Shown: positions 8,453-17,734, counted from the first letter of the stretch. The stretch is DNA of 64,000 bases from Paraprevotella clara YIT 11840 (GCF_000233955.1 NZ_JH376642.1:62001-126000); one strand, 5' to 3'. Made by a program: numbers and translations. Notes: generated by a model not told the origin, from the letters alone.

Positions 8453-8460
8453 CAAAGGTA
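8453..8460 (-). promoter_or_regulatory. Host-type -7 box for the modification module
   Basis: Read on the minus strand this is TACCTTTG, matching TAnnTTTG, 23 bp before the ATG of the TS-like gene. A TTTG lies 16 bp further upstream (8477-8480), slightly closer than the usual 19-21 bp. It could give expression independent of the late operon. Confidence 0.5.
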
Positions 8461-8497
8461 GCCACACCGGACAGGACAAAAGAAGAATGGAGATAAA

Positions 8498-8746
8498 TCA
8501 CACTGCACCAAACGTACAGCGTTTTCCGAAACGTTTAATCAGGTCATAGACCTTGCGCTCGCATACAGAATACTTGTTGGCCAGGTACAGCACGGCATAA
8601 GTTGTTTTCTCACCCCTGCTCTTCATCGCCTCAAACTCCGAATAAAGGTCTATATAGCGAACATCGTCCTGCTTTATGCCCAGCTTTATGAGCATCTCCA
8701 GCGGTTCTCTGTTAAATTTAAGTGCTTCAAATAGTGTCATGTCCAA
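8498..8746 (-). CDS. Small helix-turn-helix protein (Mor-like C-terminus)
   Basis: An 82-residue protein whose C-terminal half (TTYAVLYLANKYSVCERKVYDLIKRFGKRC) reads as a helix-turn-helix of the type ending Mor/C activators of Mu-like phages. The N-terminus is acidic and lacks a recognised domain. It lies downstream of the long hairpin at 8768 and before the modification module, so it may regulate that module. The regulatory role is inferred from the motif only. Confidence 0.5.
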   Translation of the reverse strand: MDMTLFEALKFNREPLEMLIKLGIKQDDVRYIDLYSEFEAMKSRGEKTTYAVLYLANKYSVCERKVYDLIKRFGKRCTFGAV

Positions 8747-8767
8747 TCATTTTATTACTTTTGCAAT

Positions 8768-8896
8768 GCCAATCACTTATTACAACGAAAAAAGCGAACT
8801 CGCGACGAGGGTACATGCCCCCGGTCGTGCGAGTTCGCTTGCGTTGTTTATTAAGTGATTGGCGTTACTTATATCAACAGGCCGGGGGCTTTTTTA
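8768..8896. terminator. Long imperfect hairpin, probable bidirectional terminator
   Basis: Arms 8768-8779 (GCCAATCACTTA) and 8852-8863 pair exactly; inner arms 8794-8803 (GCGAACTCGC) and 8829-8838 also pair. On the minus strand the GC stem is followed by TTTTTT, a good end for the long tail/DGR transcript. In addition GCCCCCGG in the apical region (8817-8824) is complementary to CCGGGGGC at 8882-8889, which precedes TTTTTT on the plus strand. This allows an alternative fold or loop pairing. A plus-strand TACTTTTG box at 8756-8763 sits just before the hairpin. The gap 8747-8926 holds no gene. Confidence 0.65.
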
Positions 8897-8926
8897 TATC
8901 CCTCCCCCGTGGGGATTCATCCGGAA

Positions 8927-9412
8927 CTACCCGGCTTCATACAAAGCCAAGTCCAGCGCACCCTTCTTCATCCATCCTTCCGACAGGGCATTCTGTATGT
9001 GCTTCATTGCCTTCACGTAGAAGTCCTGAAGGTCTGCCACCGTGTCGAATGTTCGGTAATACGGCGCATCGTCCGTGCCCAGCTTGAAGGTCACGGGCAG
9101 GTTTTGGCCGTCCGTCTGTACGGCAAGGTCGTAGGCCGCCTTGTAGTTGAACTGGTTTTCGCTTGACAGCCATACGGGCTGCCCGTCGTACTCGAAGCCT
9201 GACAGGATGCGGGCGTCCGTGTTCGCGTTGTACCATTGCGACACCAGCGACCGTATTTCCTCCGCGTCCGGCCTGTGGCTAAGCTCTTCCTCCATATAGG
9301 AAGCCGAGCCGTCCTCCTTTGTTTCCACGTCCCAGCGGACGCGCCATTTCCCTTTCACCGGGTTCGTGCATTCCAGCAACGCCACACCGGCACTTCCTTC
9401 CACTCGCTTCAT
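8927..9412 (-). CDS. DUF4376-like phage tail accessory protein
   Basis: A 161-residue protein with FEYDGQPVWLSSENQFNYKAAYDLAVQT and a C-terminal helical stretch ending MKHIQNALSEGWMKKGALDLALYEAG, a layout known from phage DUF4376 proteins that accompany tail fibres. It starts 3 bp after the reverse transcriptase stop, so it belongs to the receptor/DGR operon. It is not an Avd-type protein: it lacks the short basic four-helix character and contains a beta-rich middle. Function unknown; tail fibre assembly is a reasonable guess. Confidence 0.55.
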   Translation of the reverse strand: MKRVEGSAGVALLECTNPVKGKWRVRWDVETKEDGSASYMEEELSHRPDAEEIRSLVSQWYNANTDARILSGFEYDGQPVWLSSENQFNYKAAYDLAVQTDGQNLPVTFKLGTDDAPYYRTFDTVADLQDFYVKAMKHIQNALSEGWMKKGALDLALYEAG

Positions 9413-9415
9413 TGC

Positions 9416-10717
9416 CTAACTGAATACATACTTTGTCCGACCTTTCCCGAAGCTCTCCGTCCTGATGGTCGTCTCGAACGGAAAACCGTCGGGGATTTCC
9501 CTTATCTGCGCGAGGATGTTCTTCATCTCCTCGCTGTTGGTGAAGAACTTGCGCGGCTCACCGTTCAGCTCGATGGCGACGATGCACCTGTCCTCACCCT
9601 GTTCCGTCTTGATGCCGGTCTCAAAGTCCTTCACCACGATGGGGAGGTTCACCAGCTCGCGGATGCTCACTACCGTGCCCGGGAAACGCTTCTTGCCGTC
9701 CTCCGGCTTGTAAGACACGTTCAAACTCTTGAAGTCTCTCATTTCTTTGCCTGTTAATTTGTTAAACAACCTTATACTGTCCGCGTGTTTGGCCATGCCG
9801 TAGAAACTGGCCACCAACTCACGTTTCCTTCGCTTGCTCTGGATGCCGTGCATCTTCCGGGCAAAGTTCTGTTTTACGCGCTTCCTGAGCAGGGTGTAGC
9901 CCGGCCTGATGACGTATCCCAGGAAATCTATGCCTTCGCTCACGGGGAAGATGCGCTCGTTGGGCTTGACTTCAAGCCCGGCAAGCGACAGCCTCCCGTG
10001 GATGATGTCACGGACTTTCCACAATTCCGATTTCGCTTTACCGAGCACGACGATGTCGTCACAGTACCTGTAATAATACGGCACGCCGCACTTGTCTTTC
10101 ACATGATGGTCAAGGTTGTCCGACAGGAACAGGTTGCCGAGCCCCTGCGAGCTGCGCAGCCCGATGCTGATGCCGGAAGGCATCATGCGCACGAACCGCT
10201 CCAGCAGCACAAGGAGCGTCCTGTCCTTGAAAACACGCCTTACACATTCCATCAGCCTGTCCTGGCTGACACTCTCATAATACTTGCGGACATCCAGCTT
10301 GTAACAGTAGGCGGTGCCTTCAGGGTCGGCCTCCATGTCCCTCCGTATGCAGCCCAGCAGGTCGTGCATGCCGCGTCCCTTTATCGAGGCTGCCGTCGTG
10401 CGTATGAACCTGCGCCGCAGGTGTTCGTCCACCACGTTCATGACAGCATGGATGGCTATCCTGTCCTTCATGGGAAGCACCTGGATGCGCCGCAGTTTGC
10501 CGGCCTCCATCACTTCCATCTCGTGGTAGTTGCTGATGGTGTAGCTCCCGTCGGCCAGGCGTGCCGACAGTTCGGCGATGACTTCTTCCTTGTGGGCAAG
10601 AAGCGCACGGCCGGTACGGCTGCCCTTGCGGCGGCTGCCGCGGACTACCGCCCTGAACGACTCCTCCATGTTCGGATATGCCGTTATCTCTTCCATCAGA
10701 TGTCCTTCCCTGTGCAT
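9416..10717 (-). CDS. Diversity-generating retroelement reverse transcriptase
   Basis: The reverse transcriptase core shows KLDVRKYYESVS (motif with first catalytic Asp, ~141-150), IGLRSSQGLGNLFLS (185-199, where DGR enzymes carry a GxxxSQ signature) and YRYCDDIVVLG (YxDD, 218-221), then FLGYVIRPG. DGR enzymes copy a template RNA with errors at adenines, and the cDNA replaces the variable repeat of a target gene. It lies 134 bp downstream of the receptor-binding gene and before the DUF4376-like gene. At 433 residues it is longer than the ~350-380 I would expect, with a ~100-residue C-terminal extension from about 330 with no recognised motif. There is no maturase or endonuclease domain, so it is not a group II intron protein. 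Confidence 0.9.
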   Translation of the reverse strand: MHREGHLMEEITAYPNMEESFRAVVRGSRRKGSRTGRALLAHKEEVIAELSARLADGSYTISNYHEMEVMEAGKLRRIQVLPMKDRIAIHAVMNVVDEHLRRRFIRTTAASIKGRGMHDLLGCIRRDMEADPEGTAYCYKLDVRKYYESVSQDRLMECVRRVFKDRTLLVLLERFVRMMPSGISIGLRSSQGLGNLFLSDNLDHHVKDKCGVPYYYRYCDDIVVLGKAKSELWKVRDIIHGRLSLAGLEVKPNERIFPVSEGIDFLGYVIRPGYTLLRKRVKQNFARKMHGIQSKRRKRELVASFYGMAKHADSIRLFNKLTGKEMRDFKSLNVSYKPEDGKKRFPGTVVSIRELVNLPIVVKDFETGIKTEQGEDRCIVAIELNGEPRKFFTNSEEMKNILAQIREIPDGFPFETTIRTESFGKGRTKYVFS

Positions 10718-10850
10718 TGCTGTCGCTTTACTGTTAATGCCTTCAATCCTCCGGGCCAGGCTTCTTCGAGCCGTTTATACGGCCTACCAAACCCTATCGC
10801 CCGACACTTGATGTTCCGCCTTTCCGGCCATAGGCCGCTGCTGGCGAGGC

Positions 10851-13800
10851 TCATCCCCCTCGGCACCGGATTGGGCACGCGTGCCCGGCCCTGTACGCCG
10901 ACTGGAGTTCCCTTGGACTGTTACCGAGACGAGAACCGATGTTCGCGTTCGTATTCGACGAATCGTTACCGCAATTCGCACGACCGACACCGGCGTTCGC
11001 ATTCGCGTTGTTGTTCGACCGATAGACCACACGGCCCGTGGAACCGCTCGGAACGAACTCGTCGCAATAGTATGTAGTGGAGCTTCCAGCACCGGCAGCG
11101 CTTACTATGTCCATCCACTTCTGGTGGACGACGGCAGTCATATAGCCGCTCGTCGTCGTGCTTTTCACCTTCCGCGTCGTGCCGTCAGGCATTTCTATAT
11201 ACAGCTTGTACTGCTCGCTTGACGGGCTGTTCGGAAGGCTCACCTTGTCCATCCACTCCGCCTTGTTGCCAAACCAGTTCTCATAACCCAAACAGTTGCT
11301 CGAAGCTATCTGCACGTACTTGTCGCCGCCATACTCATCCTGTACCTTATACCAGCACCACTCCGTCTTGTGCTCCGGGTTCACAGTGTCCGCCATGCCA
11401 AGCATCGCCGTCGTGCCCATTATGCGCGCGTTCGTGTTCTGCCCGTATCCGCACTGGTCCTGCGCATCACGGCGGCCGTACTTCGCGTAGAACAAGTTGG
11501 CCACGTCCTTATGCATCTCCCAATCAACCAGCTGCAAGCCCCTTTGGTTTGCATAGCGGACCATGTCCGGCTGCGTCAGGTTCGCGACGCTCGTTTCCCC
11601 GGTCACGGCGCTGTACAACTTCGTCCCCTTCGCCACGGCCTGCAACGCCCCGCACAGGCACGCCTCGTGCTCCACCCAGTCCGGCTCCATGTCCTCTATC
11701 TTGTCGCTGTTGCTCAGCACCACGCAGTCGAAGTCGGAACTCGTCCTGACGGAGAAATGCAGCTTCGTCGCACCTTCCGGTATGTCGCATATCAAGTACA
11801 TACCGTCCACAAAACGGGCGTTCAGCGTCTCCACTATCACGCTCTTGACTATCCGGCCGCCGTCGTCGGCGAACACCGCACCCACAAGGCTGCTGCCCAA
11901 TACTGACGGGAACCTCACACGCCTGTAACCTGACACGTCAACCGTTATGGCTTCGTAATTCCCGTCCACCGAATACGATTCGTCCACATCCGTGCCACCC
12001 GTCAATATCTTCGTGCCGGACTTCACCAAACGGTGTTCCAGCAGCCAGTCGTGGTCCAGCACCGTGCACTCCGGCCTGTCCGGCATCCCGTCCTGCGAGC
12101 TGTAACAGCCGTATTTCTTGTTGTTCAGGTAGTCGTTCACGCCCTTGTACCAGTAATGCGGCTCATACACGAATATGTCACCTTCCGTACCGTCCAGCTT
12201 CGCCGCCGTGCCGTCGGCGTACTTGTTGCTGTCGGCATCGTCAAGTTGCGCGATTGTCATGGTTCCCTTTACGGCCTGCTTGCCGAGTACCCGGTGCCGC
12301 TGCCGCAATATGGCCGCTACATGCGCGCTCGGGACATACTGGTTGCCGTACTTGTAACCGGTCTCGTTGTCGGGATTGCTGATGTTGGCGTCGTCGCTCA
12401 CCGTGTCGTCGAACTCTATCATCGTGTACTGCGGCTGCCGTATGTTCAACTCGTCGAATCGTTCCACGTATTTCTGGTACTCCGACTCGTCCAGATACTT
12501 GGTCAGCCGGTACGTGCCCACCAGCTTGCACCGCGTGTTCGTGGTGTTGCCGCTCGCATCAAAGCCGCCCAGACCGGCGTCGTACCACTCCTTCAGGTCG
12601 CTGCCGTCGCCTTCCAGTTCCAGCCCGGTGATGCGGACATATTTCAGCCTGGCGCCAAGGGAGAATAGTTCCTTGAACACAGACAGCCCGTCTATGAGGG
12701 CGCAGTTCTCTATCCAAATGCCGGTCAGGTTCCGCTTGTTGTCAAAAGTTATCGCACTCCACTTTATATACTGCATCGAGCGCAACATAAGCGTCTGGAA
12801 GTTCGCTGGAAGGTGCAGCCTGTTCACCGCAGCTCCCTCGGCAAAGGTGATTGTGCTCAATGCCGTACAGCCCGACGCGTTCACTTCTTCCAAACGGTTA
12901 CAGCCCGAAAGGTCTAAGCTCGGCAAATTTGTATAATTCACCACGTCCAATTTCCGCAACATTGGCAACTTTGTTCCCAATACAAGTTCGGTCAGAGCAT
13001 AGGTCTTTGAGCTGTTGCCAAGGACAAGTTCCTCCAATACTGGCAGATTAGGCAACGACATGTCAGTGAAACCTCCCCAGTCACCCAAGTCCAATTTCTT
13101 CATCCATTCGCCACCGTATAGATGGAAGATTGTACCGATGTTCGCCATTTGTCCGTAGGTGTAGCTCCATTCAGTGTTTTTTGCGACTGCATCGTGGGTC
13201 ATCGTATCGCCCTCACGCCTGAACTCAAAATAGAAGTCACGCGCAGGGGTTGCCCTCACAGTCGCTCCTGCCGCGCTGTTACCCTTGAAGCTGATGTCCG
13301 TGGCCGTGTATTGCCCAGCACTGTACCGTGCATCAAAAAGCCCCATTCTGTTTGTCACCCACCAATGGCGGTGCGCCTTACGGTTTCCCTGCATGGCCTC
13401 CAGATAGGAATATTTCACATTGGTGACACTTCCGTCTTGGTTTACTTCCACGCCCAGCGTCTTAGGCTCTACATATTTGTTCTGGGCATCCAAGTTGTAT
13501 ATGCGCTCGCAGAACTTGGCCGACTGCTCCGTGTCGAACATATTGAAGATTGTAGAGTTCGACATCCGTTCCCTTATGCGCTTGTATGCCGCTTCCAGTT
13601 TATCAGGAAATTGCTCACGTAAGTTCTTCCACAGCACACTGTCATGCCCTGCATAGGCATATACGGTCTTTTCGTCCGTACTAAGTTCGGGGTCCGTGGT
13701 ATTTTCGTCCACATCCCAATTATACTTCAGACGTCCGTCATTACGTACACCAAGGATTGTATCGCAATCGTAAAATATCATGTAGGCAAGCGTCTTGTCC

Positions 13801-16800
13801 TTGTCCGGGTCATACCAAAACGCCATCATCATGTTCTTCACACGTTGGTCAACACATCCCATAATGTCCGTAAACATATAGTAGTCGCAAAGGTAATCCA
13901 CATCAAAATAGTCGGCCAGTTCGGCTTTGAATTTCGCTCCATCGTTTTGGGTGGACTTTACCCACGATACAACCCTTTGCAGATTGGTTGGAATTTTCGT
14001 GCCGGCCTCATACTGGGCATTGATGTCGTCATCATCAGGGAAGCGTGCCTCAAACACTTTCATCCAATTAGGTGTGCCGTCATCCCCCTTCGTCGTGAAG
14101 TCGTCGTCAAGGAACATGCCCATCGGATAGTCGTTGTTCAGGAATTCCCAGCATTCCGTCGGGTTCTGTCCGCCGAACTTCTCCGTCACCCATTCCTGGT
14201 CGTGGTAGCCCGGTATGTCCAGGAAGCCGAACACGGCCTCCGTGCTCTTGTCGTTGTTGAAGTTGAACTTCCCAAGGAACTGCGGTGTCTCGTCAATGCT
14301 GCCACGGTAAAACAGATAGCACGGCTCGCCGTCAACCGTCGTGCGGACGTCATACGGGTAGCTGCTGTCGCAGTGTTTCTGCGCCGGGGTGAGTTCCCCT
14401 GCCTGTGTCAATATGTTCTGCACCAGCTTGGCCATACCCGTGTTGTGCGATGATGAGCTTTCCGCGAAGTCGGCCTTCAGGCAGAAGCAGTCCACCGGCG
14501 CGGCCTGTTTCCGGCTGCCGCTTGCCGGGCGGAAGGAGTATTTCGCCTCTTCCTGCAGCTCGCCGCCCACGCCCTGCTCGTCACAGCCGAGGTACAGGTC
14601 GCCGGCCACCTTCGAGGCGTTCTTGAAGTAGATGCGGTAGTTCTTTATCGGATAGGCAAGCGAGCTTGTGCCCTGCAGGCGGATGCAGCCGCCCACGCAG
14701 CGGAAGTTCAACGCCTGGCTGCCCTTCACCACGCACAGCATCTCGTCCACGTCGTACTTCGGGTCCTTGTCGTTGTTCACCGCCGCCTGCAGCACCGTGG
14801 GCACGCCGTTGTCCTGCCGTCCGGTGATGATGATGTACCTCATGCCGTCCGGCACGCTGTCGACTGTTACGTTGCCGCTGTCGTCGATCACGTCGTTGCT
14901 GTCGTACAAGGCCATCATGCCGTCCGAGCTGTCCTGGTCTATCATGTAGGTCTCAAGCACCTGCGAGTCGCTCAGGTACGTGTCGTAGGCACGCATGAGG
15001 TACACGTCGGTGGTCGCGCCGTCCGCGCCAAGCCCGATGTACGAAGGCGTGGCCTGGTACACGCTGTCGCTCGTCGCCCTCTGTACGCTTCCGGACATGA
15101 TGCCGTTGATGTACAGGTACACCATCTCCGTGTTCAGCTTCTCGTAGTCGGACGAGCCGTCAGTGCTCTTGGGGAAGCTCACGAAGGCCACCTCGTACAC
15201 TTCCCCGGCCGCCATCTTCATTGACAGTTCGCTCTTGCCCCTCGTCACCATGCGCGCTTCCTGCGTGGTGATTACGAAGCCGGTGCCGTCCGCATCCATA
15301 CAGCGTATCACCTCCGCATCTTCGTCCACAACCTCGCTAACCTTGTACTTTACGATGAAGGCCATCGCGTTAGTCACGTTCTGCTCGGGTTGCGCCAGCG
15401 GACGGTGACGTACCGTGGCCCTTGCCGTGTCGGTCAGGCGCAAGGCGCCAGCCATCCAGCCGTCGCCGCCCCACTTGAAGCCCTCGAACACGGTCTGGAT
15501 GCCGTTATAGCTCCATTCCTCCCTGTTCACGTCGTTGTTGCTCCGCCCTTGGGCAGACAGTTTCAGCGTCATGCCGTCCGTCGGCTCACTGATGTTCAGG
15601 TCGCTCTTTTCCGATATGAGCCGGTAGTTGTATGTCGTGTCACCCACCACAATCCGGCACTGCTCCTCGCCATAGTTGGAGGCGCGCAGCGTCAGGCTCT
15701 GCGCCGTGAACGGCACGGAGGCGGACGAGGCCAGCGTGCTCCCTACATACACGTCCGCCCGTGTCGGGGTTTCCTCCGGGTTGTAGGCCGCGTATTGCAG
15801 GGTGTAGCTGTCGTACTGCCTTGTCGGGATGTAGGGGGTGACGCCTTTTTCTATGACGGTGCCGTCGGAATAGTCGAACCTTGCGGACACCAACGGGGTG
15901 TTGTTCCCGGCTTCCCTGACGCCCACGGCGAAGAGGATGCTGTTTGACTTGATGGTGCTGCCGTCCGTCAGCTCCAGCTCCACCACGAGCTGCACCGTGT
16001 GCGTGCCATGAGCCAGGTTGGTCGTCGCTATGCTGAAAGACCCGTTGGCCGTCGAGCTGGTGATGCTCCTGTCCTCGGTGTCCGTGCCGTCCACATAGCA
16101 GCGCAGGGTCTTCGTGCCGGCACCGCTCAGGGCGTAGGGAATACTGACGGTCTGTCCTCTCGTTATGGCCGTGGCGATGTTGAAAGAGCTGCTCAGGGTC
16201 AGCTGCACCACGTTGATGCTCCATGTCACCTGGGCCACCTGCATCTCCGCGCCTTCGCCGACCTCCACACGCACCCTCACGGTATTGGTGCCCACACCCA
16301 TATACTTCGTCACGTCCACCGTGTTCGTGCTGCCTGCGGATATGGTCTGCGTCAGCGTGCTGGTATTCGCGCCCTGGGTCACGGTGACGGTGGCCCGTCC
16401 GGGATTGCCGGTGCTCTCTCCGGTCGCGGTGTCCGTCTGGTCGTAGGTGTAGGTCAGCTTCACCTCGTCGCCGGCCTTGACGGTCTTGTTCGGGGTGACG
16501 CGCGTCAGCACGACCTTCGTCGTGGCCACCATGCCGCCACCGCCGCCCGTGAACATGTCGCTCGTGCTGATGACCTCCCCGGCCTCGTTCAGCAGGGAGA
16601 GAGAATAGGCCTTGTCCGTGCCCTCGCCGATTTCATTGAGCTGCAGGGCGGTGCCGTAGGTGGAGGCCTTCTCGTTTATCTTGGCCGCCACGCCCTTGCC
16701 GCTGACCGGGTTCGTCGAGTTCTCGTTCACCGACTGGTCTACCTCCACCACCGGGATGTCCAGGTTCGCCACACCCTGCCCGTCGGGGGCAAGGTCTTCC

Positions 16801-17732
16801 GTGGTTGTGCCTTTCGTCACCCGGATTTTCTTGATGGCATCACCGCCGCCGTACCGGTTCCACGCCGAAGCCGTCAGGAAGGACGACACGTCCGTTCCCT
16901 CGAAGCGGTAGTCGAGCCACTTGCCGGCGGACGCCTCGAAAGTGATCACCATGCCGGGCTTGTCCTCGTCGGCGATGTCGGCATCTGCCAACGCGGCCAC
17001 GGCGGTTTCCTTCGTGTAGTAGCCGGAGCCAAGCGGATGGAGCTGCGTCACATTATAAAAGCCGTTGCCGCTTCCTCCGCCGCCCGCCTTCACCAGGTCG
17101 CCGTCCTCGTCACTCCACGCATACAGCGTGTCGCCGCAGATATAGACCTTGTCCTTCAGGATGGCAGACCGCGTATCGTCAAGATACATGTCCGCTCCCG
17201 GCAGGCCGTTGTTGCCTCCTGCCCAGTTGTTGCAGTATTTGCCGTCCGTATATACGCCAGCAAACACCTTCAGGCTTTTTATATAGACGACCTCCGTCAC
17301 GTTTGCGCCGGATACGGTATCAACCGCCCCGCTTTCCACGATGCGGCTGAACCGGGCGGTCGCCCCCTTCAGGGCAGCCTTGGCCGTCGATTCATATTGG
17401 GTGGCGGCCTGCTGGGCCTTGCCGGCTGCCTCGTTGGCGGTGGCGGCTGCGGAATTGGCCGCGTTCTTGGCTTCCGTGGCCGTACTGGCCGCTGCATTGG
17501 CTGTCTGGGCGGCCGTATTGGCGGCCTGCGCGGCGGAATTGGCCGCAGCGGCCGCATCCGTGGCGGGTTTCTGTAGCAGCGTCATCGGTACGTTTACCAG
17601 TTCGTTCCCTTTCACGCCCGGCAGGGAATTCACCCCGTTCAGCGAGGATACCGTTTCCAGCTCCTGCACGCCCTGGCTCTCAGCCTTGATGGCGTTGAGC
17701 ACCTGCTGTATGTCTTCCTGTGATATGGCCAT
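10851..17732 (-). CDS. Giant receptor-binding / tail fibre protein, DGR target
   Basis: A 2293-residue mosaic. An Ala/Asn-rich coiled coil (about 58-120) probably attaches it to the tail tip. It is followed by beta-rich Ig-like segments (about 400-640), a concanavalin/LamG-like segment (MVYLYINGIMSG, about 770-960), a CotH-kinase-like region (about 1020-1400), leucine-rich BspA-like repeats (LDLGDWGGF to LRSMQYIKW, about 1545-1650) and a C-terminal lectin-like domain holding the variable repeat (about 2225-2275). It should recognise host surface glycans or proteins, with the DGR changing specificity. It starts 2 bp after the preceding small gene. Domain names are from motif reading; borders are rough. 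Confidence 0.85.
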   Translation of the reverse strand: MAISQEDIQQVLNAIKAESQGVQELETVSSLNGVNSLPGVKGNELVNVPMTLLQKPATDAAAAANSAAQAANTAAQTANAAASTATEAKNAANSAAATANEAAGKAQQAATQYESTAKAALKGATARFSRIVESGAVDTVSGANVTEVVYIKSLKVFAGVYTDGKYCNNWAGGNNGLPGADMYLDDTRSAILKDKVYICGDTLYAWSDEDGDLVKAGGGGSGNGFYNVTQLHPLGSGYYTKETAVAALADADIADEDKPGMVITFEASAGKWLDYRFEGTDVSSFLTASAWNRYGGGDAIKKIRVTKGTTTEDLAPDGQGVANLDIPVVEVDQSVNENSTNPVSGKGVAAKINEKASTYGTALQLNEIGEGTDKAYSLSLLNEAGEVISTSDMFTGGGGGMVATTKVVLTRVTPNKTVKAGDEVKLTYTYDQTDTATGESTGNPGRATVTVTQGANTSTLTQTISAGSTNTVDVTKYMGVGTNTVRVRVEVGEGAEMQVAQVTWSINVVQLTLSSSFNIATAITRGQTVSIPYALSGAGTKTLRCYVDGTDTEDRSITSSTANGSFSIATTNLAHGTHTVQLVVELELTDGSTIKSNSILFAVGVREAGNNTPLVSARFDYSDGTVIEKGVTPYIPTRQYDSYTLQYAAYNPEETPTRADVYVGSTLASSASVPFTAQSLTLRASNYGEEQCRIVVGDTTYNYRLISEKSDLNISEPTDGMTLKLSAQGRSNNDVNREEWSYNGIQTVFEGFKWGGDGWMAGALRLTDTARATVRHRPLAQPEQNVTNAMAFIVKYKVSEVVDEDAEVIRCMDADGTGFVITTQEARMVTRGKSELSMKMAAGEVYEVAFVSFPKSTDGSSDYEKLNTEMVYLYINGIMSGSVQRATSDSVYQATPSYIGLGADGATTDVYLMRAYDTYLSDSQVLETYMIDQDSSDGMMALYDSNDVIDDSGNVTVDSVPDGMRYIIITGRQDNGVPTVLQAAVNNDKDPKYDVDEMLCVVKGSQALNFRCVGGCIRLQGTSSLAYPIKNYRIYFKNASKVAGDLYLGCDEQGVGGELQEEAKYSFRPASGSRKQAAPVDCFCLKADFAESSSSHNTGMAKLVQNILTQAGELTPAQKHCDSSYPYDVRTTVDGEPCYLFYRGSIDETPQFLGKFNFNNDKSTEAVFGFLDIPGYHDQEWVTEKFGGQNPTECWEFLNNDYPMGMFLDDDFTTKGDDGTPNWMKVFEARFPDDDDINAQYEAGTKIPTNLQRVVSWVKSTQNDGAKFKAELADYFDVDYLCDYYMFTDIMGCVDQRVKNMMMAFWYDPDKDKTLAYMIFYDCDTILGVRNDGRLKYNWDVDENTTDPELSTDEKTVYAYAGHDSVLWKNLREQFPDKLEAAYKRIRERMSNSTIFNMFDTEQSAKFCERIYNLDAQNKYVEPKTLGVEVNQDGSVTNVKYSYLEAMQGNRKAHRHWWVTNRMGLFDARYSAGQYTATDISFKGNSAAGATVRATPARDFYFEFRREGDTMTHDAVAKNTEWSYTYGQMANIGTIFHLYGGEWMKKLDLGDWGGFTDMSLPNLPVLEELVLGNSSKTYALTELVLGTKLPMLRKLDVVNYTNLPSLDLSGCNRLEEVNASGCTALSTITFAEGAAVNRLHLPANFQTLMLRSMQYIKWSAITFDNKRNLTGIWIENCALIDGLSVFKELFSLGARLKYVRITGLELEGDGSDLKEWYDAGLGGFDASGNTTNTRCKLVGTYRLTKYLDESEYQKYVERFDELNIRQPQYTMIEFDDTVSDDANISNPDNETGYKYGNQYVPSAHVAAILRQRHRVLGKQAVKGTMTIAQLDDADSNKYADGTAAKLDGTEGDIFVYEPHYWYKGVNDYLNNKKYGCYSSQDGMPDRPECTVLDHDWLLEHRLVKSGTKILTGGTDVDESYSVDGNYEAITVDVSGYRRVRFPSVLGSSLVGAVFADDGGRIVKSVIVETLNARFVDGMYLICDIPEGATKLHFSVRTSSDFDCVVLSNSDKIEDMEPDWVEHEACLCGALQAVAKGTKLYSAVTGETSVANLTQPDMVRYANQRGLQLVDWEMHKDVANLFYAKYGRRDAQDQCGYGQNTNARIMGTTAMLGMADTVNPEHKTEWCWYKVQDEYGGDKYVQIASSNCLGYENWFGNKAEWMDKVSLPNSPSSEQYKLYIEMPDGTTRKVKSTTTSGYMTAVVHQKWMDIVSAAGAGSSTTYYCDEFVPSGSTGRVVYRSNNNANANAGVGRANCGNDSSNTNANIGSRLGNSPRELQSAYRAGHACPIRCRGG
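10920..11050 (-). repeat. DGR variable repeat (or VR/TR hybrid), asparagine-codon rich
   Basis: The last coding part of the receptor gene is packed with AAC and AAT codons and encodes a C-type-lectin-like DGR end (RVVYRSNNNANANAG, then SSNTNANIGSRLG). AAC-rich repeats at the 3' end of a phage receptor gene beside an RT are the hallmark of DGR variable repeats. I found no second, template copy by eye near the RT or elsewhere in the prophage. The 134 bp between this gene and the RT contain only GC-rich hairpins such as GGCCTATGGCC. Exact repeat ends cannot be set without the template. Confidence 0.7.
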
Positions 17733-17734
17733 AG

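Noticed and set aside
9416-10717. Group II intron or retron reverse transcriptase
   Set aside because: There is no maturase or HNH domain and no intron RNA ends. The SQ motif before YxDD and the AAC-rich receptor repeat next door fit a DGR.
9785-11077. Long plus-strand open frame opposite the RT and receptor genes
   Set aside because: GC-rich coding DNA leaves long antisense frames; the composition is His/Val/Arg-rich with no domain, while the minus strand carries the clear RT motifs. The same holds for long plus-strand frames across 11.2-27.4 kb and 42.2-44.0 kb.
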